DNA from: Flavobacterium gilvum
Lineage (GTDB): Bacteria; Bacteroidota; Bacteroidia; Flavobacteriales; Flavobacteriaceae
DNA: 64,000 nucleotides
Direction: 5' to 3'
Assembly (NCBI RefSeq): GCF_001761465.1
Contig: NZ_CP017479.1
Location: 806,001 to 870,000 of the forward strand
Numbering within the stretch: the first letter of the stretch is position 1; each line of letters begins with the position of its first letter. A program made the position numbers and the translations under genes. The notes beneath the pieces are model-generated. The model did not search any database, was not told where the DNA came from, and was given only the letters and a program-made list of their open reading frames with translations. Below, piece by piece: positions 52,548-61,298 of the stretch.

Positions 52548-53996
52548 ATGTCAAAATACACCGAAGACGATTTAAAAATCGAATTAGAGACCAAAGAATA
52601 TGAATACGGATTTTACACCGAATTGGAGTCGGAGACGTTTCCTATTGGTTTAAATGAAGATATTGTTCGAGCCATTTCTCAAAAGAAAGGAGAACCACAA
52701 TGGATGACCGATTGGCGCATTGAGGCTTTTCGCGCTTGGGAAGAAATGATAGAACCGGAATGGGCTAATGTAAAATATGAAAAACCAGATTTTCAAGCCA
52801 TTTCTTATTACTCAGCCCCTAAAAAAGCCGATCCAAACAAAACACTGGATGATGTAGATCCGGAACTTTTGGAGATGTACAAAAAATTAGGCATCTCTTT
52901 GGACGAACAAAAAAAGATGAACAATATTGCTATGGATATCGTGGTTGACTCTGTTTCGGTAGCAACAACATTCAAAGCGACTTTGGCCGAAAAAGGAATT
53001 ATCTTCATGAGTATTTCCGAAGCCATCAAAGAGCACCCGGAATTGGTTCGTAAATATATTGGTTCTGTCGTTCCTCAAAGAGACAACTTTTATGCGGCAT
53101 TGAATTCCGCTGTTTTCTCAGACGGATCTTTCTGTTATATTCCAAAAGGCGTTCGTTGTCCAATGGAACTTTCTACCTATTTTAGAATCAATCAAGCAGG
53201 AACAGGACAATTCGAGAGAACATTATTAATTGCCGATGAAGGCAGTTACGTTTCTTATTTGGAAGGCTGTACAGCACCAACGCGTGACGAAAATCAATTG
53301 CACGCCGCAGTTGTAGAATTAATCGCCTTGGATAATGCCGAAATTAAATATTCTACCGTTCAAAACTGGTATCCTGGAAACAAAGAAGGTAAAGGTGGGG
53401 TTTTCAATTTTGTAACCAAAAGAGGATTTTGCGAGAATAATGCCAAAATTTCTTGGACACAAGTAGAAACTGGTTCTGCAATTACTTGGAAATATCCATC
53501 GGTTATTTTAAAAGGAGACAACTCAATTGGAGAATTTTATTCCATCGCCGTTACCAATAATTTCCAACAAGCCGATACAGGAACCAAAATGATTCATTTG
53601 GGTAAAAACTCAAAATCGACCATTATTTCCAAAGGTATATCAGCCGGAAAATCGCAAAATAGTTACAGAGGTTTGGTTCAAATTGGAGCTAGAGCCGAAA
53701 ACGCAAGAAACTTTTCGCAATGTGATTCATTGTTAATGGGAAATAATTGCGGTGCACATACTTTCCCATATATCGAAAGCAAAAACCCAACTGCCAAAGT
53801 AGAACATGAAGCTACAACGAGTAAAATTGGTGAAGACCAAGTTTTCTATTGTAACCAACGTGGAATCCCAACCGAAAAAGCAATCGCGCTTATCGTAAAT
53901 GGTTTCAGCAAAGACGTGTTGAACAAATTGCCAATGGAGTTTGCTGTGGAAGCACAAAAATTATTGGAAATTTCATTGGAAGGCTCTGTGGGATAG
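52548..53996 (+). CDS. sufB: Fe-S cluster assembly protein SufB
   Basis: 482 residues, typical length. Core scaffold subunit of SufBC2D; builds [4Fe-4S] clusters in the cytoplasm. The family blocks [68 protein letters not shown] and [22 protein letters not shown] are all intact, including the Cys in LEGCTAP. Separated from sufC by an S23 gene. Confidence 0.97.
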   Translation: MSKYTEDDLKIELETKEYEYGFYTELESETFPIGLNEDIVRAISQKKGEPQWMTDWRIEAFRAWEEMIEPEWANVKYEKPDFQAISYYSAPKKADPNKTLDDVDPELLEMYKKLGISLDEQKKMNNIAMDIVVDSVSVATTFKATLAEKGIIFMSISEAIKEHPELVRKYIGSVVPQRDNFYAALNSAVFSDGSFCYIPKGVRCPMELSTYFRINQAGTGQFERTLLIADEGSYVSYLEGCTAPTRDENQLHAAVVELIALDNAEIKYSTVQNWYPGNKEGKGGVFNFVTKRGFCENNAKISWTQVETGSAITWKYPSVILKGDNSIGEFYSIAVTNNFQQADTGTKMIHLGKNSKSTIISKGISAGKSQNSYRGLVQIGARAENARNFSQCDSLLMGNNCGAHTFPYIESKNPTAKVEHEATTSKIGEDQVFYCNQRGIPTEKAIALIVNGFSKDVLNKLPMEFAVEAQKLLEISLEGSVG

Positions 53997-54000
53997 AAAA

Positions 54001-54499
54001 TTGTTTAAAGTTTAAGGTTTAAAAGTTGTTTAACCGGAATCGATTATTAACTTTAGATAAAGAAACTTTAAACTTAAATAATGGCAACAATTACACGATT
54101 TGAAGATTTAGAAATTTGGCAAGAAGCTAGAAGACTTGCTAAAGAAATTTATATAATTAGTATTGAAACCGATTTAAAAAATGATTTTAGATTTAGAGAT
54201 CAAATAAAAGCATCATCTGGTTCAGTAATGGACAATATTGCTGAAGGATTTGAACGGAATGGAAATTTAGAGTTTAGACAATTTTTGTCAATTGCTAAAG
54301 GTTCAGCTGGTGAATCTCGATCACAATTATACCGAGCTTTAGATTTCAATTATATTAACGAAGAAAAATTTACTGCTTTAAGAATAGGTTACGAGAATTT
54401 AAGTGGAAAAATAAACAATTTTATAACATATTTAAACAAGAAAGATTTTAAAGGCACTAAGTTTCAGCAAACAAACTTTACACTTTAAACTTTAAACAA
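54001..54499. mobile_element. Inverted-repeat-bounded unit carrying an S23 gene in the suf operon
   Basis: TTGTTTAAAGTTTAAGGT (54001-54018) and ACTTTAAACTTTAAACAA (54482-54499) are reverse complements with one mismatch. They enclose only the four-helix-bundle gene. The sufC-sufD gap carries the same arms with no gene between them (55260-55328). Confidence 0.5.
54081..54488 (+). CDS. Four-helix-bundle (S23 / 23S intervening-sequence) protein
   Basis: 135 residues: [74 protein letters not shown] and a last helix match the S23 family. The family forms small oligomeric helical bundles; function unknown. It sits between sufB and sufC in the operon direction with inverted repeats on both sides. 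Its final codons overlap the right arm. It is only distantly similar to the copy at 19633. Confidence 0.9.
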   Translation: MATITRFEDLEIWQEARRLAKEIYIISIETDLKNDFRFRDQIKASSGSVMDNIAEGFERNGNLEFRQFLSIAKGSAGESRSQLYRALDFNYINEEKFTALRIGYENLSGKINNFITYLNKKDFKGTKFQQTNFTL

Positions 54500-54509
54500 A
54501 AAGAAACAA

Positions 54510-55256
54510 ATGTTAAGCATAAAAAATTTACACGCCGCGATAGGTGACAAAGAAATATTAAAAGGAATAAACCTTGAAGTAAAAGCTGGAGAAGTTCATG
54601 CGATAATGGGACCAAATGGTGCCGGGAAAAGTACCCTTTCGGCTGTTATTGCCGGAAACGAAAATTATGAAGTAACCGATGGTGAAATCTTTTTGGATGG
54701 TGAAGATTTATCAGATCTTGCTCCTGAGGAAAGAGCACACAAGGGAGTTTTCCTTTCGTTCCAATATCCTGTGGAAATCCCAGGAGTTTCGGTAACCAAC
54801 TTCATGAGAACCGCTATCAACGAAACTCGCAAAGCCAACGGACAGGAAGAAATGCCTGCCAACGAAATGTTGAAAGTAATTCGTGAAAAATCAGAATTAT
54901 TGGAAATCGACAGAAAGTTCCTTTCTCGTTCCCTTAATGAAGGTTTCTCCGGTGGCGAGAAAAAAAGAAATGAAATTTTTCAAATGGCGATGCTGGAACC
55001 AAAACTGGCCATCCTTGACGAAACCGATTCTGGTCTTGACATCGACGCCTTGAGAATTGTTGCCAATGGTGTAAATAAATTGAAAAGTGACAAAAACGCT
55101 GTCATCGTAATTACTCACTACCAAAGATTATTGGATTATATCGTTCCTGATTTTGTTCATGTTCTTCACAACGGAAAAATTGTAAAATCTGGTGGAGCTG
55201 AATTGGCTCACGAATTGGAAGAAAAAGGATACGACTGGATTAAAGGAGATAATTAA
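54510..55256 (+). CDS. sufC: Fe-S cluster assembly ATPase SufC
   Basis: 248 residues. ABC-type ATPase of the SufBC2D scaffold. Walker A GPNGAGKS at 34-41, the Q-loop FLSFQYP, a signature [14 protein letters not shown] (about 148-161), Walker [15 protein letters not shown] and the H-loop VITHYQR. Cytoplasmic. Its spacer to sufD is filled by an inverted repeat. Confidence 0.97.
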   Translation: MLSIKNLHAAIGDKEILKGINLEVKAGEVHAIMGPNGAGKSTLSAVIAGNENYEVTDGEIFLDGEDLSDLAPEERAHKGVFLSFQYPVEIPGVSVTNFMRTAINETRKANGQEEMPANEMLKVIREKSELLEIDRKFLSRSLNEGFSGGEKKRNEIFQMAMLEPKLAILDETDSGLDIDALRIVANGVNKLKSDKNAVIVITHYQRLLDYIVPDFVHVLHNGKIVKSGGAELAHELEEKGYDWIKGDN

Positions 55257-55259
55257 AAT

Positions 55260-55328
55260 TTGTTTAAAGTCTAAAGTTTAAAGTTGTGCTATATAACTTT
55301 AAACTTTTAAACCTTAAACTTTAAACAA
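55260..55328. repeat. Cargo-free inverted repeat between sufC and sufD
   Basis: TTGTTTAAAGTCTAAAGTTT (55260-) and its extension to 55285 mirror 55295-55328 (ending TTAAACTTTAAACAA) apart from a short insertion. Same outer words as the S23-bearing unit 500 bp upstream. Confidence 0.7.
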
Positions 55329-55337
55329 TTAGAGAAT

Positions 55338-56654
55338 ATGGAATTAAAAGAAAAATTACTATCGTCTTTTATGGCTTTTGAAGAGCGTATCGATGTTCAT
55401 TCCGAACTTCACAACGTACGTACAGCGGCTATAAAAAACTTCGAAAATAAAGGATTTCCAACCAAAAAAGAAGAAAGCTGGAAATACACTTCGCTAAACG
55501 CTATCTTAAAAAATGACTATAGCGTTTTTCCAAAAACCGAAAGTGCCATTCAATACAGTGATGTAAAAAAATATTTTTTACACGAAATAGACACTTACAA
55601 AGTAGTTTTTGTTGATGGCGTTTTCAGCTCACATTTATCTTCAACAACTCATGACGGTATCGATGTTTGCTTGATGTCATCGGCATTGAACAAACCAAAA
55701 TACAAAATGATTATTGATAATTACTTCAATAAAATTGCCAGTAAAGACGAGAGTTTGACTTCGTTGAATACGGCTTTCGCCAATGAAGGAGCTTATATCA
55801 ATATCCCGAAAAGCAAAGTGGCCGACAAGCCTATCGAAATCATGTATTTCTCTACAGGAAACGAAACTGCGCTTTTGGTTCAACCTCGAAATTTGATTAT
55901 CGTTGGCGAAAATTCACATGTGCAAATCATTGAACGTCATCAAAGTTTGAATGACAATCCGGTTTTAACCAATTCGGTTACCGAGATTTTTGCACAAAAA
56001 AGAGCCATTGTGGATTATTACAAAATTCAGAATGACAACTTGGGAGCCAATTTAATTGACAATACGTATGTTTCACAAAAACAAGAAAGTCACGTTTCAG
56101 TTCACACTTTCTCTTTCGGAGGAAACTTAACCCGAAACAATCTGAATTTCTATCATTTTGGGGAAAGACTAACGAGTACTTTGAACGGGATCACAATTAT
56201 TGGCGAAAGCCAGCACGTTGACCATTATACTTTGGTAAACCACGCTGCGCCAAATTGCGAAAGTTTCCAAGATTACAAAGGAATTTTCAACGATCGTTCT
56301 ACTGGAGTTTTCAACGGAAAAGTATATGTGGAAAGAGAAGCTCAAAAAACAAATGCTTTCCAGAAAAGTAATAACATTATTTTGAGCGACAAAGCAACAA
56401 TTAACGCCAAACCACAATTGGAAATCTTTGCTGATGACGTAAAATGTTCACACGGTTGTACCGTCGGACAATTGGACGAAACAGCCATGTTCTACATGCA
56501 ACAACGTGGAATTCCGAAAAAAGAAGCCAAAGCATTATTGATGTACGCTTTCTCTAACGCAGTAATCGAAAACATTAGAATACCAGAATTGAAACAACGA
56601 ATCACCAAAATCATCGCTATGAAATTGGGAGTGAAATTGGGATTTGATTTGTAG
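55338..56654 (+). CDS. sufD: Fe-S cluster assembly protein SufD
   Basis: 438 residues. Pairs with SufB in the SufBC2D scaffold. The C-terminal block is typical: LTRNNLNFYHFGERLTSTLNGI, VDHYTLVNHAAPNCESFQDYKGIFNDRSTGVFNGKVYV and the late KCSHGCTVGQLDETAMFYMQQRGIPKKEAKALLMYAF. N-terminal SEQ-poor helical region (about 1-90). The gene ends 4 nt before a long inverted repeat. Confidence 0.96.
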   Translation: MELKEKLLSSFMAFEERIDVHSELHNVRTAAIKNFENKGFPTKKEESWKYTSLNAILKNDYSVFPKTESAIQYSDVKKYFLHEIDTYKVVFVDGVFSSHLSSTTHDGIDVCLMSSALNKPKYKMIIDNYFNKIASKDESLTSLNTAFANEGAYINIPKSKVADKPIEIMYFSTGNETALLVQPRNLIIVGENSHVQIIERHQSLNDNPVLTNSVTEIFAQKRAIVDYYKIQNDNLGANLIDNTYVSQKQESHVSVHTFSFGGNLTRNNLNFYHFGERLTSTLNGITIIGESQHVDHYTLVNHAAPNCESFQDYKGIFNDRSTGVFNGKVYVEREAQKTNAFQKSNNIILSDKATINAKPQLEIFADDVKCSHGCTVGQLDETAMFYMQQRGIPKKEAKALLMYAFSNAVIENIRIPELKQRITKIIAMKLGVKLGFDL

Positions 56655-56658
56655 TTTT

Positions 56659-56811
56659 TAACCGCAAGGTTCGCAAAGAATTACGCAAAGTTCGCAAAGT
56701 TTCATAATAAACTTTGCGAACTTTTTTAGTTAAAAATATCAACTCATCTGTCAATAGTGAAAATACGTAGAATAGCGCCCTTTGCGTAATTCTTTGCGAA
56801 CCTTGCGGTTA
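56659..56811. repeat. Inverted repeat between sufD and the convergent serine hydrolase
   Basis: 56659-56690 and 56780-56811 are perfect 32-bp reverse complements (TAACCGCAAGGTTCGCAAAG...). The first three bases of the right arm on the minus strand (TAA) are the stop codon of the serine hydrolase gene. Internal words CGCAAAG and CTTTGCG pair as well. Same family as 29303-29379. Confidence 0.85.
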
Positions 56812-58161
56812 CTTTTTTTTCAAACTCCCCACAACCCCACTCAACAACCCATTAAAATCAAATTCCTCTTTCAAACCCAATCGCACAACTACCAAATCCT
56901 TCGACGGAATAATGGCTACCATTTGCCCCTGAAAACCGCTGCAATAGTACATATCTCTTGGAACATCCGGAAAATGACCACTAGCATTGAGCCAAAAATG
57001 TGCACCATATCTTCCGTTGGAAGTACTTGCTGGTGTGGCAACATACTTTGCCCAACTTGGATCAAATAATTGTTCTCCGTTCCAATTACCTTTGTGCAAA
57101 TAGAGCAATCCCAGTTTCGACCAATCTCTTGTCGTTGCCCAGGCGTAGGACGAACCCACATAATTCCCCGCCATGTCGGTTTCGACAAGCATTGAGTTCA
57201 TCCCGATTTTATCAATCAATGCCGAATACCAAAAATCGAGATATTCTTGATGCGTCTTGAATTGCTTCCGCAAAATTCCAGAAAGTAAATTGGCTGTTCC
57301 TGAAGAGTAACTCCAATGGGTGTTGGGTTTGTAAATCGCAGGTTTTAGCAACTGTGACCGAGTCATATCTTCGGTTTTGAAAAGCATTTTGGTCACATCA
57401 CTAATTCTGTCATAATGCTCATCCCATTCCAAACCCGAATTCATGTGCAATAAATCGTTGGTCGTAATGTATTTACGGTCGTCGTTTTGCCATTCGGTAA
57501 TCGGAGCGGGTTTGTAAATATTATATTTTCCCTGTTTTTGAAGTATTCCAAAAAGAGTTCCCGTAATACTTTTAGTCATAGACCAGCCCAGAAGAACGCT
57601 GTTTTTGGTAAAACCATCAACATATTTCTCGGCGATGATTTTGTCTTTGTAAATAACCAAAACCGAACGTGTTTTTTTATCATTATACCCTTTGACATCA
57701 AACGCATTGGCGACAGCCTGATTCAATTTGACATAATCAATATTTTCAAAAATTGAATCTTTCGGTTCTGCATCTCCATAAGGAAAAGGAAGATTATTGT
57801 TTAATTTTATTCTTTTTGGAATTTCATAAGGTTTTGTAGCATCAAAATCAGCATCAATTAAAGTCGCTCCCAAACCAGGTCTATAAATCGCTTTTCGTTT
57901 TTTCAAACCCAAAACAGACGCTGTCGCAGATTTCCCTTGTTTGTCTATTCCATCTGATGCCCATGATATTACATCAAAATTATTATCATTTTCTTCGATA
58001 CTTTCCAACGAACGATTGGCTACAAAATATCCCGAAGCAGTACTTTTGGCCGAAAAGCCCGATATCAATTCCAACTTTAAATAATTCGTAAAAGCAAAAT
58101 ATCCCACAAGCAGGAATAGAAGAAAAACACCTATTTTGAAATATTTTTTCATAACAGACAT
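56809..58161 (-). CDS. Serine hydrolase (class C beta-lactamase-like), membrane-anchored
   Basis: 450 residues; a second Met three codons in (58152) is an equally possible start. A membrane helix at about 8-28, then a penicillin-binding-protein / class C fold with SxxK in GWSMTKSITGTLF (about 193-205), the Tyr motif WSYSSGTANLL (about 284-294) and a late NGRYGAHFWL. Probably an esterase or D-peptidase in the periplasm; not necessarily a resistance gene. It lies on the opposite strand inside the suf cluster and its stop codon comes from the adjacent repeat. Confidence 0.88.
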   Translation of the reverse strand: MSVMKKYFKIGVFLLFLLVGYFAFTNYLKLELISGFSAKSTASGYFVANRSLESIEENDNNFDVISWASDGIDKQGKSATASVLGLKKRKAIYRPGLGATLIDADFDATKPYEIPKRIKLNNNLPFPYGDAEPKDSIFENIDYVKLNQAVANAFDVKGYNDKKTRSVLVIYKDKIIAEKYVDGFTKNSVLLGWSMTKSITGTLFGILQKQGKYNIYKPAPITEWQNDDRKYITTNDLLHMNSGLEWDEHYDRISDVTKMLFKTEDMTRSQLLKPAIYKPNTHWSYSSGTANLLSGILRKQFKTHQEYLDFWYSALIDKIGMNSMLVETDMAGNYVGSSYAWATTRDWSKLGLLYLHKGNWNGEQLFDPSWAKYVATPASTSNGRYGAHFWLNASGHFPDVPRDMYYCSGFQGQMVAIIPSKDLVVVRLGLKEEFDFNGLLSGVVGSLKKK

Positions 58162-58237
58162 AATTACACCAATTTAGTGAAAAAAGAAACACCAACTCCA
58201 AACAATTAAACCTAAAATCCAGGGAAAACGCATGAGT

Positions 58238-58386
58238 TTTTAAAATAACCGCAGATTCGCAGATTTATTCCTTACAAACTTGAATTTTGTAATTTTAGAA
58301 GAACTAATCCGCTGAAATTCCGCTGAAAGCGGTTAGTTTATAATAGTATTTTTATAAAAATTTGCGAATCTGCGGTTATTTTAAAA
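58238..58386. repeat. Inverted repeat upstream of sufS
   Basis: 58238-58266 and 58358-58386 are reverse complements with one mismatch over 29 bp (words AATAACCGCAGATTCGCAGA). A small hairpin CCGCT...AGCGG lies inside (58309-58332). Same family as the repeat in the D-lactate dehydrogenase gene. Confidence 0.8.
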
Positions 58387-58509
58387 TCTCATACGTTTAC
58401 TCTGACCCAAAATCAACGATAGAGCTATTTTGATTTTTTTTCACGCAGATTTCGCAGATTTCCGCAGATATTAAATTTTAAAAAAAAGTTTTAAATTAAA
58501 ATCCGTCTC

Positions 58510-58543
58510 AATCCGTTTAATCTGCGTTATCCGTGGCCTATTT
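58510..58543. repeat. 34-bp dispersed repeat, copy 2
   Basis: Reverse complement of 28202-28235 with two mismatches. Upstream of it (58440-58505) lie related words such as CGCAGATTTCGCAGATT. The rest of the 510-bp gap holds the sufS promoter. Confidence 0.8.
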
Positions 58544-58616
58544 GAAATTTCATTTTTCACTATACTTAAACGAGTATATTCTGTACTAATTTTACAATTA
58601 TTAACTATTGTTTCTT

Positions 58617-58645
58617 AGAAAACTAAATCAATTGTATTACTTTTG
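58617..58645 (+). promoter_or_regulatory. sufS promoter
   Basis: ATTG (58617-58620), 17 nt, TACTTTTG (58638-58645), 26 nt before the sufS ATG. It means the second half of the suf cluster can be expressed independently of sufABCD. Confidence 0.55.
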
Positions 58646-58671
58646 TATTTAGAAAAATTCTAAATAAAACA

Positions 58672-59886
58672 ATGTTAGATATTCAGAAAATAAGAACCGA
58701 CTTTCCTATTCTTTCACAAAAAGTAAACGGAAAGCCTCTAGTATATTTTGATAATGGAGCTACTTCTCAAAAACCTCAAGTGGTTATTGATGCAATTGAG
58801 AAGTATTATCAAGAAATAAATGCAAATATTCACAGAGGAGTTCATACATTAAGCCAATTGGCAACTGATGCATATGAAGTTTCCCGTGCCAAAGTGCAAA
58901 ACCATATTAACGCCAAGTTCCCTCACGAAGTACTTTTTACCTCGGGGACGACTTTTGGCATCAACTTAGTAGCCAACGGATTTGCTTCTATTCTAAAACC
59001 AGGTGATGAAGTAATTGTTTCCCATTTGGAACACCACAGCAATATTGTGCCTTGGCAAATGCTTTGCGAAAAAACAGGCGCCACGCTCAAAGTAATTCCG
59101 ATGAATGAAAAAGGAGAATTGATAATGAGCGAATACGATAAGTTGCTTTCGTCAAAAACTAAAATCGTAACGGTTAACCATATTTCGAATGCATTGGGAA
59201 CAATCAATCCTATCAAATATATGATTGACAAAGCACACGAAGTTGGAGCTGCGATTTTGATTGATGGTGCTCAGGCGGTACCGCATTTAAAACCCGATGT
59301 TCAGGCTTTGGATTGTGATTTCTATGCTTTTTCGGGACATAAAATGTGTGGGCCAACAGGTACCGGAATTTTATACGGAAAAGAAGCTTGGCTCAATAAA
59401 TTGCCTCCCTACCAAGGTGGCGGCGAAATGATTAAAGAAGTGAGTTTCGAAAAAACTACTTATGCCGATTTGCCACATAAATTTGAAGCGGGAACTCCTC
59501 ATATTGCCGGTGGAATCGTTTTGGGAACTGCCATTGATTATATGAATGAAATTGGTTTTGAAAACATTCAGAAGCAGGAATTAGAATTATTGGAGTACGC
59601 CACAAAAAGATTATTAGAAATTGAAGGCTTGAGAATTTTTGGAACTTCAGAAGCAAAAACTTCGGTAATCTCTTTTAATATTGATGGTATTCATCCGTAT
59701 GACATTGGAACCATCATCGACAAATTGGGAATCGCAGTAAGAACTGGTCACCATTGTGCGCAACCGATTATGAATTTCTATGGAATTCCGGGGACGATAA
59801 GAGCTTCTTTTTCTTTTTACAATACCAAAGAAGAAATTGACTCGATGGTTGAAGCCGTAAAAAAAGCGCAAATGATGTTGTCTTAA
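58672..59886 (+). CDS. sufS: Cysteine desulfurase SufS
   Basis: 404 residues. PLP-dependent enzyme that takes sulfur from cysteine for Fe-S assembly. PLP lysine in FYAFSGHKMCGPTG (near 225), catalytic Cys in RTGHHCAQP (near 362), and the N-terminal YFDNGATSQKP. Class II desulfurase of the SUF type, activated by SufE, which is encoded two genes on. Confidence 0.97.
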   Translation: MLDIQKIRTDFPILSQKVNGKPLVYFDNGATSQKPQVVIDAIEKYYQEINANIHRGVHTLSQLATDAYEVSRAKVQNHINAKFPHEVLFTSGTTFGINLVANGFASILKPGDEVIVSHLEHHSNIVPWQMLCEKTGATLKVIPMNEKGELIMSEYDKLLSSKTKIVTVNHISNALGTINPIKYMIDKAHEVGAAILIDGAQAVPHLKPDVQALDCDFYAFSGHKMCGPTGTGILYGKEAWLNKLPPYQGGGEMIKEVSFEKTTYADLPHKFEAGTPHIAGGIVLGTAIDYMNEIGFENIQKQELELLEYATKRLLEIEGLRIFGTSEAKTSVISFNIDGIHPYDIGTIIDKLGIAVRTGHHCAQPIMNFYGIPGTIRASFSFYNTKEEIDSMVEAVKKAQMMLS

Positions 59887-59897
59887 ACTCAGAAAAT

Positions 59898-60329
59898 ATG
59901 AAAGCTATAGCACTCTTGTTTTTGACGATAATCCTTGGCAATAATTGTCAGGGGCAGAAAAATATTGATTCGGCTTCCGCCAAAATAGAATATACTGCCA
60001 ATTCAAGAGGTTTGTACAATAATATTGTTGTAGAGAATAAAACAGTTTTTGTCACGAATACTCGAAACGGAAAACCTGTTTCAAATTCTCTCACCGATGC
60101 CCAATGGAATGCTTTGATAAAAGAATTTCAAAAAGTAAATCTGGAGGAAATTCCGAGTTTGAAAGCACCTACAAAAAAACGTTTCCACGATGGTGCGGCA
60201 ATGGCCAATTTGAAAATAACATACAAAGGGAAAAACTATGAAAGTCAGACTTTTGACAATGGATTTCCCCCCGAAAAAATAAAGAACTTAGTAAACAAAA
60301 TACTATCCTTTTCAAAAAAAGAAGAATGA
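59898..60329 (+). CDS. Hypothetical exported protein in the suf operon
   Basis: 143 residues. Signal sequence (1-16) followed by Cys17 in GNNCQG, a weak lipobox, so possibly a lipoprotein. The body has the pattern of flavobacterial proteins with TNTRNGKPVSNSLTDAQWNALIKEFQKVNLEEI and a conserved-looking PTKKRFHDGAAMANLKI. No recognised domain. It starts 11 bp after sufS and overlaps sufE by 4 bp (ATGA), so it is tightly co-translated with cytoplasmic Fe-S genes although itself exported. Confidence 0.78.
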   Translation: MKAIALLFLTIILGNNCQGQKNIDSASAKIEYTANSRGLYNNIVVENKTVFVTNTRNGKPVSNSLTDAQWNALIKEFQKVNLEEIPSLKAPTKKRFHDGAAMANLKITYKGKNYESQTFDNGFPPEKIKNLVNKILSFSKKEE

Positions 60330-60748
60330 CAATAAAAGAAGTACAAAACGAAATCATTGATGAATTCTCCATGTTTGACGACTGGATGCAACGGTATGAA
60401 TACATCATTGAATTAGGCAAAAACCTCCCTTTAATTAAGGAAGAATTTAAAACAGACGAAAATTTAATCAAAGGATGCCAATCCAAAGTATGGCTTCAGG
60501 GAGAAAAAAACGAGGACAAAATTGTTTTCACTGCAGATAGCGACGCCATCTTGACCAAAGGAATAATCGCAATTTTAATCCGCGCTTTTTCAAACCAAAA
60601 AGCAATTGACATATTAAATGCCGACACGGATTTTATTGATGAAATTGGTTTGAAAGAGCATCTTTCGCCAACAAGAGCCAATGGCTTAGTCTCGATGATA
60701 AAAAATATTAAAATGTATGCTTTGGCATTTGATGCTAAGAACAAATAA
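60326..60748 (+). CDS. sufE: Sulfur acceptor SufE
   Basis: 140 residues. Accepts the persulfide from SufS on the conserved cysteine Cys51 (LIKGCQSKVWL), the same residue number as in E. coli SufE, and passes it to SufB. C-terminal LSPTRANGLVSMIKNIKMYA is typical. Starts within the stop of the preceding gene (ATGA). Confidence 0.95.
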   Translation: MTIKEVQNEIIDEFSMFDDWMQRYEYIIELGKNLPLIKEEFKTDENLIKGCQSKVWLQGEKNEDKIVFTADSDAILTKGIIAILIRAFSNQKAIDILNADTDFIDEIGLKEHLSPTRANGLVSMIKNIKMYALAFDAKNK

Positions 60749-60758
60749 AAAAAATTAA

Positions 60759-60822
60759 ACCATTAAGATATTAAGGAAAATTAAGTTTACAATTAACTTT
60801 ATGACCTTAATATCTTAATGGT
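60759..60822. repeat. Inverted repeat between sufE and the DUF59 gene
   Basis: ACCATTAAGATATTAAGG (60759-60776) and CCTTAATATCTTAATGGT (60805-60822) are perfect 18-bp reverse complements. Confidence 0.75.
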
Positions 60823-60883
60823 GAAATAATAAAAAAGCTTGCTGTTTAAAATATCACCCCAAAGGTGAAAAACAAATACAAAA

Positions 60884-61207
60884 ATGGAACAAGAAATAAA
60901 CACCGAAGAATTAGGAGAATCAATCGTAAAAAAATTAAAAACCATTTACGACCCGGAGATTCCTGTAGATATTTACGAATTGGGATTGATTTATGACGTA
61001 ATGGTCAACACCGATTATGAAGTAAAAATTCTAATGACCCTAACTTCTCCAAACTGTCCTGTTGCGGAAAGTTTACCTAGAGAAGTAGAAGAAAAAGTGA
61101 AATCAATCGAACACATCAAAGATGCCGAAGTGGAAATCACTTTTGATCCGCCATGGAGCAAAGATTTGATGAGCGAAGAAGCAAAATTAGAATTAGGAAT
61201 GCTTTAA
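60884..61207 (+). CDS. DUF59 / MIP18-type Fe-S maturation factor (SufT-like)
   Basis: 107 residues. DUF59 fold with TIYDPEIPVDIYELGLIYDV (about 19-38), TSPNCPVAESLPREV holding the single conserved Cys, and ITFDPPWSKDLMSEEAKLELGML at the end. Such proteins help insert Fe-S clusters into targets. Sixth suf-related gene in the direction of sufS and sufE. Confidence 0.92.
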   Translation: MEQEINTEELGESIVKKLKTIYDPEIPVDIYELGLIYDVMVNTDYEVKILMTLTSPNCPVAESLPREVEEKVKSIEHIKDAEVEITFDPPWSKDLMSEEAKLELGML

Positions 61208-61214
61208 ATTAGTC

Positions 61215-61274
61215 TATAGTTTATTGTTTTTGGTTTGTTGTTTTCGAACTATAAACCAAAAACAATAAACTATA
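61215..61274. repeat. Inverted repeat between the DUF59 and DUF2480 genes
   Basis: 61215-61236 and 61253-61274 are perfect 22-bp reverse complements (TATAGTTTATTGTTTTTGGT...). An extra half-copy of the right arm words follows to 61291. Confidence 0.8.
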
Positions 61275-61298
61275 AACAACAAACCAAAAACTTTTCAA

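Noticed and set aside
56809..58161. Serine hydrolase as a beta-lactam resistance gene
   Set aside because: The SxxK/Tyr motifs fit the broad esterase/peptidase group; a membrane anchor and long N-terminal region are unlike AmpC enzymes.
1461..61291. The inverted repeats as classical insertion sequences
   Set aside because: No transposase frame is associated with any of them, and most arms enclose fewer than 150 bp.
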